Positions 24,046-34,489 of a stretch of DNA of 64,000 nucleotides are shown here, piece after piece. The translations under genes were made by a program, and so were the position numbers. Below the pieces are notes generated by a model. That model saw only the letters and a list, made by a program, of their open reading frames with translations. It had not been told where the DNA came from and did no database searches. Origin of the DNA: Aricia agestis. Taxonomy: Eukaryota; Arthropoda; Insecta; Lepidoptera; Lycaenidae. Numbering within the stretch: position 1 is the stretch's first letter; every line of letters starts with the position of its first letter. Location: contig NC_056406.1 of the NCBI RefSeq assembly GCF_905147365.1, forward strand, positions 4,352,501 to 4,416,500. The letters are read 5' to 3'.

Positions 24046-26446
24046 ATGGCCAATTTCGACACGGAAAGGTTCATAATTGAAGTTGAAAATAGAAGAGGTT
24101 TATGGGATTTAGCATCAAATGATTACTCCAATAAAGATGTTAAGCGGCAGTTGTGGCTTGAAGTGGTCGATATATTTGGCGGTGAATCCATGGAAGATAA
24201 AGAAAAGGCAGAACTTGGTTAGTATTTTATTTTATTATGCCTAAGTAAATTAATAATGCGATGAACTACAATAAACGCAGCAGGTGCTGTAGTAGCATTC
24301 GACACGTATATGTGACATGAGTGATTTTTTTTTAAGTTGTTCCGTTCATTCAAAATCTAAGAAATTTTAGCAAATAGGTAATTGTCAAAAGTATAACTAT
24401 TTTATTTCTACTATTTTTCGCTTTGCACATGAGTTTTGACAATTATTTGCTAAAATTTCCCAGGTTTTCGTAATGATTGGAATAACTTTTTAAAAAGATT
24501 ACTCATACCGCATGTGCGTTCGACGCCATTTTGTTTACGGCGCGCAATGGCGGCTCGCGGCGAGCAAGTGCCTCAACGCTCAAACTGAGCAGCCGTCGTA
24601 GGTACGCACCCATATCACCAGGCAGACGACCGGTGGAGTTGCGGTCGCGGTGTCGTACCCGTGGCTCCGTCGTCGGAGAGAGGGCGCACCGCCAAGTTTT
24701 AGTGGGTAGGGCTTTCAAGTGAGTCCCACATATCCGCGTCAGGATCTCCCTCATACCCCGCGGAATGCGTAAATGCATTTCTTGGCGTAAAAAAAAAAAA
24801 AAGATACGCACCCATATATTTACAAATTGTGCCAGGGCAAGCGACCATCGGTACTGAAGTAGTTTGCGAATATATCTCGATATTCGGTTGATGTTCTATT
24901 TGCTCTATTAGGTAAACATGCAGGTATTTCTAATAAAGCCTCTGGTACAGTTAACGTGTCCTTGAAATCATATCCGTCTCTTTCTCGCACAAAATTATGA
25001 AGCACACATAGAGCTTTTATAATCACAACTGCAAATTCTTTCTTGACGTTTAGGGGTCGGTGAAGAATCTGCCATTTATTGGCTAATATTCCAAATGTAC
25101 ATTCAATATAGCGGCGGGCACGGGATAGTCGATAATTAAAATTAGTCTTTACATTATTCAAGTTTCTCCCAGCATACGGTCGCATCATATGTTCCGATAG
25201 TGAAAACGCCTCATCACCCACTAAAACGAACGGCATTGATTGGCCATTTTCTTTGATGGGGTTATTGCTCGGAATATCGAGATCATTATTTAAAAGCCTA
25301 TGATAAAATAGAGTCTTTGTAAATTGACGAATCACTGCATTTGCCGTATGCTCCAATATCTACGTAAAGAAATTTATAATTTACATCACATATTGCAAGT
25401 AACACGATTGAAAAATAATTCTTGTAATTGTAATAAAGAGATCCCGAATGTTGTGGTTTGATAACTCTAATGTGCTTGCCGTCGATGGCTCCGATGCAAT
25501 TAGGAAATTGGGCGTATTTTTGAAAACCTTCAGCCGTTTGAATCCACTTATCTCTGGTCAATTGTGGCATCACAATTGGTTTTAATATCTCCCATATTGC
25601 TTCACAAACATCAAATACTATTTCCGATACTGTAGGAAGCACTATACGGTATTCATGACTTATATGAGATAAAGAACACCCAGTAGCCAAATACCTGAAA
25701 ATAAAATTCACATTAATAAACATAATATTAGTTTTGTAATATGTACTACATTTATTTATTGATTTACAGGCATTACTCTCCAAAAAAGATGGAAAAACCT
25801 TAGAGACTGTTTCACAAGAGAGCTGCGCCGTCTTAAAGATGTCAAAAGTGGTTCTGCTGCAAAACGTAAATCACAATACACCTATTTCAACCAATTACTG
25901 TTTTTGAAATCAGTGCTGGACACAAACGCAACAGAAAATAGTCTCGAAGAGGCAAGTCAAGAAAATGAAAGTGCAAGATCTTCTGATCTTGAGACTCAAC
26001 AGTCTGCATCAAAGTCGCTTAGAACAAAAAGGAAGAAAAAAATACCAAACGAAGAATCCGATACAGACCCTCTAATTTCAGTTCTGCATAAGACCATAGC
26101 GACTACACAGAATGATTCAAATTGTGACAGACTGTTTCTTTTATCCCTCCTCGAAAGATTTCAAACAATCCCTGCTGCAATGAAGACCAAAGCGAAAATG
26201 GAAATCATGGAAATTATAGAAAAATACCAACCGAACTGTACACCTACAACAGCGCGCATAAACTATTCAAGTAATTTCAATACTCTTAACGACCAAGAAT
26301 ATGACCCGCATCGACCGAGTTATTCAAGTTATTCTACTACCAACAGGATATCAGATGATTCAAATTACAGCGATACTCATACTCATTATTCTGATATTTC
26401 TCAAAATTCAGAAATGATAGACCTATTTCCCAATTTGAATGATTAA
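24046..26446 (+). CDS. MADF-domain DNA-binding protein of the Harbinger element
   Basis: Accessory DNA-binding protein. PIF/Harbinger transposons usually need such a Myb/SANT-like partner to bring the nuclease to DNA. Exon 1 is 24046-24217 (MANFDTERFIIEVENRRGLW, DLASNDYSNKDVKRQLWLEV) and exon 2 is 25770-26446. The GT-AG junction joins in phase as ELG|ITLQKRWKNLRDCFTREL, completing a MADF fold (residues 8-95): LWD, W and RWKNLRD are its hallmark. After it come SQYTYFNQLLFLKSVLD and an acidic/Ser-rich linker, a basic patch (RTKRKKKIP), then DRLFLLSLLERFQTIPAAMK, which looks like a BESS-type C-terminal helix. About 283 residues. No lesion was seen. The 1552-bp intron contains exon 2 of the transposase on the other strand. 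Confidence 0.85.
24616..24804 (+). mobile_element. Short GC-rich retroposon with poly(A) and 13-bp target duplication
   Basis: It begins 'caccaggcagacgaccgg', contains 'ggagttgcggtcgcggtgtc', and ends in a run of about 14 A. It is flanked by TACGCACCCATAT at 24603-24615 and 24805-24817, so it was copied by a LINE-type mechanism. It has the look of a SINE or a 5'-truncated LINE 3' end. The insertion lies just beyond the transposase stop codon. Confidence 0.8.
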
Positions 26447-27164
26447 TTGTTCACAATTGCCATTTTTTAAGTTATGAAAATACAAATAATTTGATTATCT
26501 ACTTCAGTTTTTTAATATTTAAAAACATGTTATAAGCAAGCCCTTTTCCTCTCCTTTTCAAAGTCGTAAAGTAGAATACTACTGAACAATAGTTCATAAA
26601 TTTTTTAAAGTGGCAAAACCTTAGTCAATTAATTATACAGGTTGTTGTGAAAAACACAACAGTGGTGGTTTAGGGTGATTCAGAATCGAGTCTTGTATAA
26701 TTCAAATTTACAAAAAAATCCATTTAGCAGTTTAAGTAAAAAAAAGGCCCTATCACATTATTTTTATTTTTCCTGTACACAATACTCCATTCCGAAACAC
26801 CCTTTAAAATATATCACGTATTTTTTAAACATTCTGTATTTAAAAAAGAAAAAGCTTACCTTATTGTTATTACTAATTTTTCTTCTGCTGGAATGCATTT
26901 CCGATAGTTGTTACCAGTTCCAGTAATTTTTGGTTTTATTGTATCCAGTAACAGGTTAAAAGTATTCGTTGACATTCTCATGTAATTAAAGAATCTCTTC
27001 TCATACATTTTTAAATCTAAAAAATAAGTATAATATAATCCTTTAGTCTTTCTCTCGCAAAGTAATGGATGCACCCAAAACTGTCTTTTACGTGAAATCT
27101 TCCGTTTTCGTTTTCGTAGTAAATACACAAGCACAGTTAGCGTGATTATCTTCTGCACGTCCAT
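24820..27164 (-). CDS. HARBI1-type transposase (two exons, one frameshift)
   Basis: Nuclease of the PIF/Harbinger element. Minus-strand exon 1 is 27164-26860 (start chosen at MDVQKIITLTVLVYLL; an earlier in-frame ATG at 27212 lies nearer the terminal repeat). It contains KRQFWVHPLLCERKTKG and FFNYMRMSTNTFNLLLDTIK. GT-AG splicing joins ITIR|YLATGCSLSHISHEYRI at exon 2 (25694-24820). Catalytic residues: CIGAIDGKHIRV (Asp), FVLVGDEAFSLSEHM (Asp), RRYIECTFGILANKW (Glu), then CVLHNFVRERDGYD. One frameshift near 25305 (after SIYKDS) breaks an otherwise complete gene of about 390 residues. Its intron (25695-26859) holds exon 2 of the MADF gene. Confidence 0.88.
26447..26859. other. Non-coding AT-rich spacer of the Harbinger element
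   Basis: Between the MADF stop codon and exon 1 of the antisense transposase. No ORF fits either gene. It is part of the transposase intron. Confidence 0.6.
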
Positions 27165-27635
27165 CTTGACACACCCTTGGAAGTCGAGTGCAAATTTTTC
27201 GGCCGTCCACATGTCGCGCTTGCCTACGCACCGGCGACCATGGCCGCGCCGGCCTGGCCGCGTCTATGGTCGCCAGTGCGTAGGCAGCCTTTAAAACGGA
27301 CGGATTCACAATCAGTATGCTTAGTGCATACTTTTTAACACACAGAATGAGGGAGGGAGATGCAGCTCACTCAGTAATTGATTAAAAAAGACCCCGCCAA
27401 ACAACTTTAAATCGTAATGAAATAATATTTACTGATTTTAAGTTTAAATTATTTCTAAGTGTAAAGTAATATTGTAGTCCATAATTGGTATCACGGTGTG
27501 TTGGGGGACCGCCAAGTAAACTACGACAACAACGAGTTTTGCATTTTGTATCGCCATAATAGTCGCTGATTGTCTCGATTCAGTTCGCTGTGAACTGACC
27601 TATAATGTTATGTGAAATCAAACATACTTAATTAT

Positions 27636-28735
27636 CATTAGCGGTCCCCCGACACAACTTGACAACAATTGAAGAGTGATATTCCAAAACGTACTAAGTC
27701 ATTTTTTTTAAATTTTCAGTTTTATGTTTCGTTTTACTCTATGGCACAGCAGTTACGTAACAGAACAAAATAAATTTCACAAAACGTACTAGGTCGCGTT
27801 AGTTTTTTGCTTTTAAAATACGGATTCACAATCAGTATGCACTAAGTCAATAACAGATTTATTCCAAAATGTGCTTAGTGAAACTTAGTTCATTTTGGAA
27901 CGAATCACTTCCTTATTTAGCACGTTTCGGAACGCAATCTGTCATTATTAACGTAAAAATTGACGAAAGTGAATTTGAAGAGTTTAATTGTGCCGTTAAA
28001 ATAGTTGGAAGTGGACGGAAACGAAGAAAAAAAGAGGAAAAGTGGAAGAAAACTGTTGAAAAGCGTGTAAGATATAGTATGCCGTATGTTGGCACAAAAA
28101 CTACCTACACCTGTGAATATTTAACAAATACTGTTCTCAAGAAAAACATGGTTCCTAATCGATTTTATAATAATATAGAAAGTATTCCAGCTGAAAGCTG
28201 CATATCAGAAGATAAATTTTTAAATGTGCCATGTAACTTTAATTTTTATTCATTTCCATAGTGTTATTGATTGTCTAATTTCATTACCTATCTATAAAAT
28301 TGAATTGCTTCCAATAAAATAATTAACTAAATAAAATTACTGTTTTTTTCTGATTTAGTTGGAACTCAAACTACTATATTGAGGTAAATAGATATCTGAA
28401 TACTTCACAATAGTAAAACGATTTTCTTTGTGATTTTATTTCAAAACGTACTTGTACACGTACAAAACAAGTAATGACTTAGTTCATTATGTTTAATGAC
28501 TTAGTGCATTTTGGAAATGAAGGACAATAAAAATTACATATTTTTTCCTTTTATATGTAAAAAAATTATATTCCTTTATCTAAATAACACTTTTTATCAC
28601 AATGTATTTGTGCACTAACATAAAATTACAATGCATCATGTAAGAGAATAAACACAATTCAGTTTTTAATATATACCCAAAAGTTGCATCATGAGGACAT
28701 AGCACATTTTGAAATATCACTCTTTAATTATGGAC
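27636..28735 (+). mobile_element. Short DNA element, copy 2, uninterrupted left half
   Basis: The left end 'tagcggtcccccgacacaac' and the next 180 bases equal 23594-23775. Motifs of the type 'aaaacgtactaagtc' or its complement recur near both ends (27670, 27785, 27875, 28440, 28490, 28700), and 'gaaatatcactctttaatt' near 28715 mirrors 'caattgaagagtgatattcc' near 27662. The GGGGGACCGC right terminus seen in copy 1 is absent, so the right end is lost or diverged. It contains the ORF at 27869. Confidence 0.55.
27869..28261 (+). pseudogene. Fragment resembling the large insect DDE transposase family
   Basis: 130 codons: MCLVKLSSFWNESLPYLARF, a middle stretch GRKRRKKEEKWKKTVEKRVR, and a C-terminus with RFYNNIESIPAESCISEDKF. 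The basic middle recalls the RKRxRNxxxWKxN motif found in exon 1 of the genes at 13931 and 35740. No catalytic domain follows. If the likeness holds, this element is a deletion derivative of the same family. Evidence is weak; it may be an unrelated basic peptide. Confidence 0.35.
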
Positions 28736-29172
28736 TAAAATACTTATTAGTTCTTGGCAACTTACTGATTATATTTTATTCAAAATTAGTATAGAAATAT
28801 TGTTTCACAAAAACTACCCAAACCGAGTTGTATAAATATTAAATCATTAGGATTAGATTACACACTTGAACTTTCGTAACACTGCACCGGTTAAAAAAAC
28901 AAATCAGTGCTGCCAAGTGCCAACTGATCAATCAGTCAGTTCGATCAGTTCATTCTTTAAATTACTCTAAGGGCCTCTATCACCATCTCCAAGTAAAGTG
29001 TTGAGTAGGTAGTTACTTGTCAAGTAACGTTAATAAGTTGTTTTCTTTTTGAAATCTGCATCAGAGGGCGCGACGATAGGCACTTCTACATTTTCTATTG
29101 GTTTCCCACCGATCTGAAATTATCTACAGGTTGGCATCATTGACTTATTGGTTGTGTTTCTAAAAAATATCA
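28262..29172. other. Non-coding AT-rich stretch
   Basis: No gene recognised. 28440-28735 belongs to the short DNA element. 28960-29050 (gggcctctatcaccatctcc to tcaagtaacg) reads like the end of a dispersed repeat but I found no partner. Confidence 0.5.
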
Positions 29173-30123
29173 GTGTACTGTCAAGCTAAGAGTGGCGTGC
29201 AGGAACCGAAACAGAAACCACTATCACCGACTCCATGCCCGCCGTGTCCGATGTGTAGCGAGAGCCATTTTATATTTAATTATCCTCAGTGTTTAAAATT
29301 GAATATAACAATTAACACTGACCGATTTAAAGCAACGCCGGCTCTCAAAGTTTGTTTTAACTGCTTAGAAAAGGGTCATTTTTCTAGAAAGTGCAGAAGG
29401 TTAGGGTGTAGGATGTGTCATAAAAATAGGGTTGCCATCACCCAAATTGCCATCGCCGGTCAGGCACAACAAAATTCCCGGACATTTGGCCGAAATATGG
29501 TTATTTCTCCGGACACCTCTTAAACAGTAATTACGATAACGTCTTGCCAATTTTTGTTTTTCCAACAAGAATTTGTAAAAATCTGACTAACTCAAGTCCA
29601 TGCAAAAAACCGTGTGTATGCTTAGCGAGTTTTTATCTTTCGTTTATTCAAAAGTGTCTGGATTTCACCCGGTCATTTTTGAAAAAACCTGCCGGTTGCA
29701 CCCCGGACGCCCTTCAAACTAGGACAAATCCCGGGAAATCCGGACGGATGGCAACCCAACATAAAAAGCACTACAGATTGCATATTGACAAAGCTCAACA
29801 AGAGACAGGTTCTATTGCAATTCCGAAGCCTATTGTATGCGATGTCCTAGACACGGATGTCCCGGCTGTGACATTGACGTCAAATATTAATTCATCTTCT
29901 ATTAACACCGAACAAAGTGATGTTATTTTGTCGACCGCTTTAGTCAAAATTCGTGATGTAAATAATTGTCATACTGTCCGTGCAGTACTAGACAGCAGCA
30001 GTACATGCAGTTTCATAACAAAAAAACTTTGTTCGAAATTAGGATTACAAACTAAAAATATTGAAAGGTCTCTTGTGGGCATAAGTAATATTGAGTCCCA
30101 GATCAGTAAGGCATGTCATGTAA
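29173..30123 (+). pseudogene. BEL/Pao retrotransposon gag-protease fragment, split by a MITE
   Basis: The gag C-terminus carries paired zinc knuckles: CPMCSESHFIFNYPQC, then CFNCLEKGHFSRKC and GCRMCHK. After a 333-bp insertion (29427-29759) it continues KHYRLHIDKAQQETGS, then ILSTALVKIRDVNNCHTVRA and VLDSSSTCSFITKKLCSKLG, the aspartic-protease-like region (family pattern LDSGS/LDSAS; here DSSS). The order Cys-rich knuckles then protease is that of BEL/Pao. It stops near 30123, where a different repeat begins (LWNSLPTRIRQ, resembling a LINE C-terminal tail). No LTR is seen. Old, truncated copy. Confidence 0.65.
29427..29759. mobile_element. hAT-like MITE with 8-bp target duplication
   Basis: Inverted ends TAGGGTTGCCATC and, read inward from the right, TTGGGTTGCCATCC. 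Flanked by CATAAAAA at 29419-29426 and 29760-29767, the 8-bp duplication typical of hAT. No ORF of its own. It interrupts the BEL/Pao fragment. Confidence 0.85.
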
Positions 30124-30648
30124 ATATTCTCTGGAACTCTTTGCCTACACGAATTAGACAATAATATAATCAAAGGCAAGATTTTTGATAATAATGTGAT
30201 GATGATAAGTATTATTGACACATTGACATATTATTTTTTGGTAGTTTAAGCTTAAAATCCTTCAGAAAAACGTAAAATCACTATATGTTTTCATATAAAT
30301 TTTAAGGAGTCCCGTCGATTTCTCATGGATTGCATGATCAGATCACCACTTTTGTGATATTGTTACCAAATTCGGGCTACATCTCATACAACAACAAAAG
30401 AATTTTGGAAATTGGTCTACAAACGACGGAGTTGTCCGCGAACCAATATAAAAAAAGTGAAATATATCCTCCTCCTTTTCGGAAGTCGGTTAAAAAGTAG
30501 CCTAAGTTATGCCTTACTACATCAGGTATGTGCCAAAGAAAGTCCCGTCAAAATCGCTCCAGCCATTTCAGAGATTAGCCGGAAGATACAGACAGACAGA
30601 CAGACATACAGACAAAAATTGTAAAAAATGTTGTTTTGGTGTATATGT
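30124..30648. repeat. Lepidopteran retroposon repeat, left part
   Basis: 30412-30648 carries 'tcctccttttcggaagtcgg', 'tcaaaatcgctccagcc' and a short CAGA run, ending in 'ttttggtgtatatgt'. The same repeat resumes at 31383-31410 and again at 51631 (gtagtaaaaacggttctttc), because a foldback element and the gypsy element landed in it. 30124-30411 holds nothing I recognise beyond a possible LINE tail. Confidence 0.6.
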
Positions 30649-31382
30649 CGCTGGTTTAAATAGCCGTTCAATCAAACAGCTAGCCTTTTGACGCCATTCA
30701 ATCACACGGCTATACGTCGTTCAGCCGACTTGTTGACTACAACGTTCAACACTACAGCTAGACGACGCTTAGCCAACTGGTCTGTTTTTGTTTTGGCGGG
30801 GGGCTGTGCCCCCCGAGCCCCCCTTTTATTTAAAGGCGGTCGCCGGCTGCTGCCGCAGCACGCTCGCTGCGCTCGCTCGGCTCCCTCTGTGTTGTGGTCT
30901 AAGTTCTAACCTAACCTAACCAACTTTTGGACTTTCTGGATTGTGTTTGTTTTTGTTTTGACGGGGGGATGTGCCCCCCGAACCCCCCTTTCGGGAGTGG
31001 CTGCGTCCACCCATTTCATAATCCCGTAATTTCTCCTCGAATATTTGTTGAAATTTTAATTCACTCGTATGTGCCTCGACAATTTTTGTCTCTTTAATAA
31101 CACTTGTAACTTTTATTAACTACTTTCTTTCCGAGAAACAACCACAAACACCAACAAACACCTGCTAGTTGACGCCATATTGTAAATAAAACGCACCTAA
31201 CGCCGCAGCGGTGCGCGCTGAACTACTTCAATTAGACGGCGGCTTTTGAATCAGCTGTAGTGTTGAACGTTTTGAGCGACTAAAATATTCAATAGAAAAG
31301 CTAGACGTGTGATTGAATGGCGTTGTTCAGTCAAAGGGCTAGCTGTTTGATTGAACGGCCATTTAAACCAGTCGGCTGCGAC
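30649..31382. mobile_element. Foldback-type element with long inverted repeats and GC-rich core
   Basis: A 734-bp element flanked by ATATGT (30643-30648 and 31383-31388). The arms of roughly 110 bp are inverted copies: 'tggtttaaatagccgttcaa' on the left, 'ggtttaaatggccgttcaat' read inward from the right; both contain multiple CGTTCAA/CATTCAATCA motifs. The centre has two hairpin-prone blocks, 'ggggggctgtgcccccc' (30800) and 'ggggggatgtgcccccc' (30963). No transposase ORF. The superfamily is unknown to me. Confidence 0.7.
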
Positions 31383-31410
31383 ATATGTACCCTACATACA
31401 TTCATATGCA

Positions 31411-31798
31411 AGTAACGCCACCCGGAACCTCACAGTTAGTTTTAAAAAGGAGATTAACGCAAATATTAATTCAAATACTAAAGTATATGAAGACCATCCG
31501 GAAACGTCGATGATGACACCTTGGACGGTAAACCGAGCGCTGCTGATAAACAATAAGCCGGAGTAAACATTATTGTTGGAAACAAGAACAAAGAAACATT
31601 GAAACGCTACTTCATGGAAACCACCACTACCGCGCCACCTGCTATATAAAGACCAACAAGCGCCAGACCGGGGATTCATACTGTAGCTTCACCTTAGTTA
31701 AGACCTTAGTTTTATATAACCTTGTAATTGCTGTAGTTCCTTGTATTCATTTAAATAAAGTTTTTTTTAAGAAACTATAAGTTTCAAGTATTTTGACT
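31411..31798 (+). repeat. 5' LTR of the gypsy-type element
   Basis: 388 bp, from AGTAACGCC to TATTTTGACT. It has a TATA-like 'gctatataaa' at about 31642 and 'aataaag' polyadenylation signal at about 31755. Against the 3' LTR I count six substitutions and two indels (12 and 9 bp), so the insertion is fairly young. Confidence 0.93.
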
Positions 31799-31815
31799 GG
31801 CGCCCAACGTGGGGC
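31798..31815 (+). other. Primer binding site, tRNA-Lys(CUU) type
   Basis: TGGCGCCCAACGTGGGGC directly after the LTR, sharing its first T with the LTR end. It is complementary to the 3' end of insect tRNA-Lys(CUU) including CCA, as I remember that tRNA. Confidence 0.8.
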
Positions 31816-32119
31816 CCAGCGACGTAAAGTATACGGAGTCTTTTAAGACCTTGTGCTGAGGTACCACAAACAAACAAATTTGTCAAATACGAGGAACATG
31901 CAAATTGCGAGGTTGCTGTGCTTGCTGCCAATGTGAGTAAAAGTATTATCCTTGCTACTAATTCCAAATTTATACTAACATCCTTTAACACTGTTAAAGT
32001 TAAACTAGGTTAGGAGGTATAGTTTGAATCCACTCTCCTTCTATAAGCGTAGAGTATTTCAAGTTCGACAAATAGATTTTGTCCAATTATTTTTATAGAT
32101 CCCATTTAGTTATCTAAAA

Positions 32120-33144
32120 ATGGATCCAAAAACTTTGTTAAACTTCGTCCCCGCCTACGACGGCGACGCATCCACTTTGTATATATTTTTGAACACGGCC
32201 AAGAAATGGATTGACCATGTTGGCGATAAACCGGAGAACGTGATGTTGCTCCTGTGCAAAATAGAGGGTAGAGCATCCCTAATATTATCTATGGTTAATC
32301 ACTCCTTGGAAATAATATTGAAAAAACTTTGAAGAATGAATGTGGTGATAATAGAGAATTTAATACGTTATTAATAGAGTTAAGAAATTTAAAAAGAAAA
32401 GGTAATTTTAAAGACTTTATTTTCGAAATCAAGCAGAAATTATTTTTCATTAAAAGTAAATTAGGAGACCATTATGATATTAAGGTAGTTATAGAAGCTA
32501 TAATGCAACCATACATTAATGTTGCTCAGAATGTCTTAAAAAATAGTTTGCCATATCATGATCAAATTTACGTATCAAACTGTGGTTTTAATGAAACAAT
32601 ATCAAAGATTTTACAATTAGAAGCCGAAGGTAGGTTTGATAATATCAAACAGAAGTTTTCGAATATTTTACCGACCCCAAAGATTATTAACCCGATTAGA
32701 CCAACTTACACACCTAATTACCCACAACACTCGAAACATACCTACCCGCCGACGCCTAGATCGTTAAATCAGCATTTACCAAGACCATCGAATATATTTA
32801 ATAATCAACGCCCGTGGCAGGCTAACCCAAATAATGTGTTTTCCAAACCTCAACATGAATATTTTAGGAACAATAACCAGGCTAGAAATGTACAGAGACC
32901 TAATATGAATACAACAGAGGACGTGTCAATGCGTACCGCGAATATACGACCCGGACAAATTCCCCTAGGTAGAAACATGGTAGCTGAGGAAGTATTCTAC
33001 CATCCAGAGGATACTGAATCGAATCAGGATCCATATTTTGAATACTCCCATGAATATGACGAATACTGTCATGACCAATTTCTAGAATCAGAGGAAAACA
33101 TTCAAAATTTTCAAAATCCTCAAGACCCAGAAAAAGGATCATAG
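32120..33144 (+). pseudogene. gag of the gypsy-type element (frameshifted)
   Basis: Structural protein. Two open stretches: 32120-32332 (starts MDPKTLLNFVPAYDGDASTL; contains KIEGRASLIL) and a second frame to 33144 with FNTLLIELRNLKRKGNFKDF and GDHYDIKVVIEAIMQPYINV. One frameshift near 32315 separates them. The C-terminal third is rich in Pro, Asn and Gln and lacks a CCHC zinc knuckle, as is usual in errantiviruses. It is preceded by a 320-bp leader (31799-32119) without ORFs. Start chosen at the first ATG after the leader with gag-like sequence. Confidence 0.8.
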
Positions 33145-34489
33145 AATTTAACTTTGTAAAATCGTATTTACCGTATTTCGAGATAGATTGTCCCAAATTA
33201 AAAATTTTAATCGACACCGGTAGCCAAAGATCGTTTATAACTCAAAAAGCATCTCAATACTTTCCAGAGTACTTTAGGCCCGAGAAATTCTCAGTACGAA
33301 CGTCACACGGCATAACACACCACAATGGTTTGATAGAAACACCTTATTGGAACAAATATTTTGGACAGGGTTCAGATGTTTTTCGTTCAGGGTTCCCATT
33401 AATATGATATATTAATGGGAACAGATATGATAGAACAAATTAGTGCAAAAATAGATTTAAAAGAAAGAAAATTAATTTTGCCCGACCAAGAAATATTAAT
33501 TTATCACATGACTAACGAAGACGAGGCTTTATTAAATGTAAAAGACCTTTGCGAAACGTATCAGGACCTTTTTACGGAAGACGTAACTAATAGCGCAACT
33601 ACCACGATTAAACATAAAATAAATTTAATTAATGATGAGCCCATTTATCAAAGACCCTTCAGGTTACCCCAAATACAACAAGAGGAGGTAAATAAACAAA
33701 TAGATAAATTATTAAAAGAAAAAATAATTAGACCCTTGGAGTCCCCGTGGTCTTCTCCAGTTCATATAGTACCGAAAAAGATGGATCAGTCAGGAATTAA
33801 GAATGGTTATAGACTATAGACGGTTAAATGAAATTACAAAATCTGATAAATTCGCACTACCAAATATTGAAGAGTTATTTTCAAAATTAGAAGGTAATGA
33901 ATATTTTAGTACGTTAGATTTAACATCTGGATACCACCAAATTCTTATGGGTGATAACTGTATAGAAAAAACGGCATTTAGTACCCCTAACGGTCATTAT
34001 GAATTTCTTAGAATGCCATTCGGTTTAAAGAACGCTCCCGCGACATTTCAACGTATGATGAATAACATACTAAAAACCGAGATAGCGCGTGGTTTATGTT
34101 TAGTTTATTTAGATGACATAATTATCTATGCAAAAACAAAACAAGAACATATTAATCGTTTACAGCAAGTTTTCGAAGCCTTGCGTAGAGCCAATTTAAA
34201 ATTAAATAAAAATAAATGTGTATTTATGGCGGAAGAAATTGAATTTTTAGGACACATATTAAATAAAGATGGGTTAAAACCAAACCAAACTAAACTAGAG
34301 GCCATAAAGAAATTTCCTATTCCAAAAACGTTAAAAGAAGTAAGAGGATTTTTAGGATTAATTGGTTATTATAGAAATTTCGTCCCCAACCTTAGTAAAA
34401 TTGTGAAACCATTAACAGAAGCTACAAAGAAAAACGCGACGATAAATATAAAGAACAAAAATTATATTATATCATTCGAAGCATGTTAA
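33145..34489 (+). pseudogene. pol N-part: protease and reverse transcriptase
   Basis: Protease: LIDTGSQRSFI with catalytic Asp encoded at 33213-33215, followed by a short damaged stretch at 33370-33415. RT: an N-terminal part in one frame (33415-33819; HKINLINDEPIYQRPFRLPQ, SPWSSPVHIVPKK) and the palm in another (33803-34489): VIDYRRLNEIT, TLDLTSGYHQI, FLRMPFGLKNAPATFQRMMN, LVYLDDIIIYAKT (catalytic pair at 34112-34117), FLGHILNKDGLKPNQTKLEA, VRGFLGLIGYYRNFVPNLSK. A stop at 34487-34489 precedes the insertion point. The other half of pol lies at 47926. Confidence 0.88.

Larger units (their letters stand above)
23776..27289 (-). mobile_element. PIF/Harbinger element with two antisense genes
   Basis: A 3514-bp element. 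The left end is GGCCTCCTACGCACTGGCGA; the right end, read inward, is GGCTGCCTACGCACTGGCGA. The target duplication is TTT (23773-23775 and 27290-27292), confirmed by the empty-site copy 'gcttttaaaatacgg' at 27809-27823. It carries the usual Harbinger pair: a MADF/Myb-like DNA-binding protein (+) and a HARBI1-type nuclease (-). The ends are GC-rich and partly palindromic around 'ggcgaccatgg'. A short retroposon has landed inside at 24616-24804. Confidence 0.92.
23594..27521. mobile_element. Short DNA element (copy 1) split by a Harbinger element
   Basis: The parts are 23594-23775 and 27290-27521. Left terminus AGCGGTCCCCCGACACAAC; right terminus, read inward, GGCGGTCCCCCAACACACC: inverted repeats. 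Inside are repeated motifs related to 'aaaacgtactaagtc'. The left part is the same as 27636-27815 (copy 2), and both copies share 'acggattcacaatcagtatg' beyond the insertion point. Copy 2 thus shows the uninterrupted state. Confidence 0.7.

Noticed and set aside
30905..30925. CCTAACCTAACC run resembling the insect telomere repeat (TTAGG)n
   Set aside because: Little more than two units, inside an internal foldback element. Too short to mean telomere.
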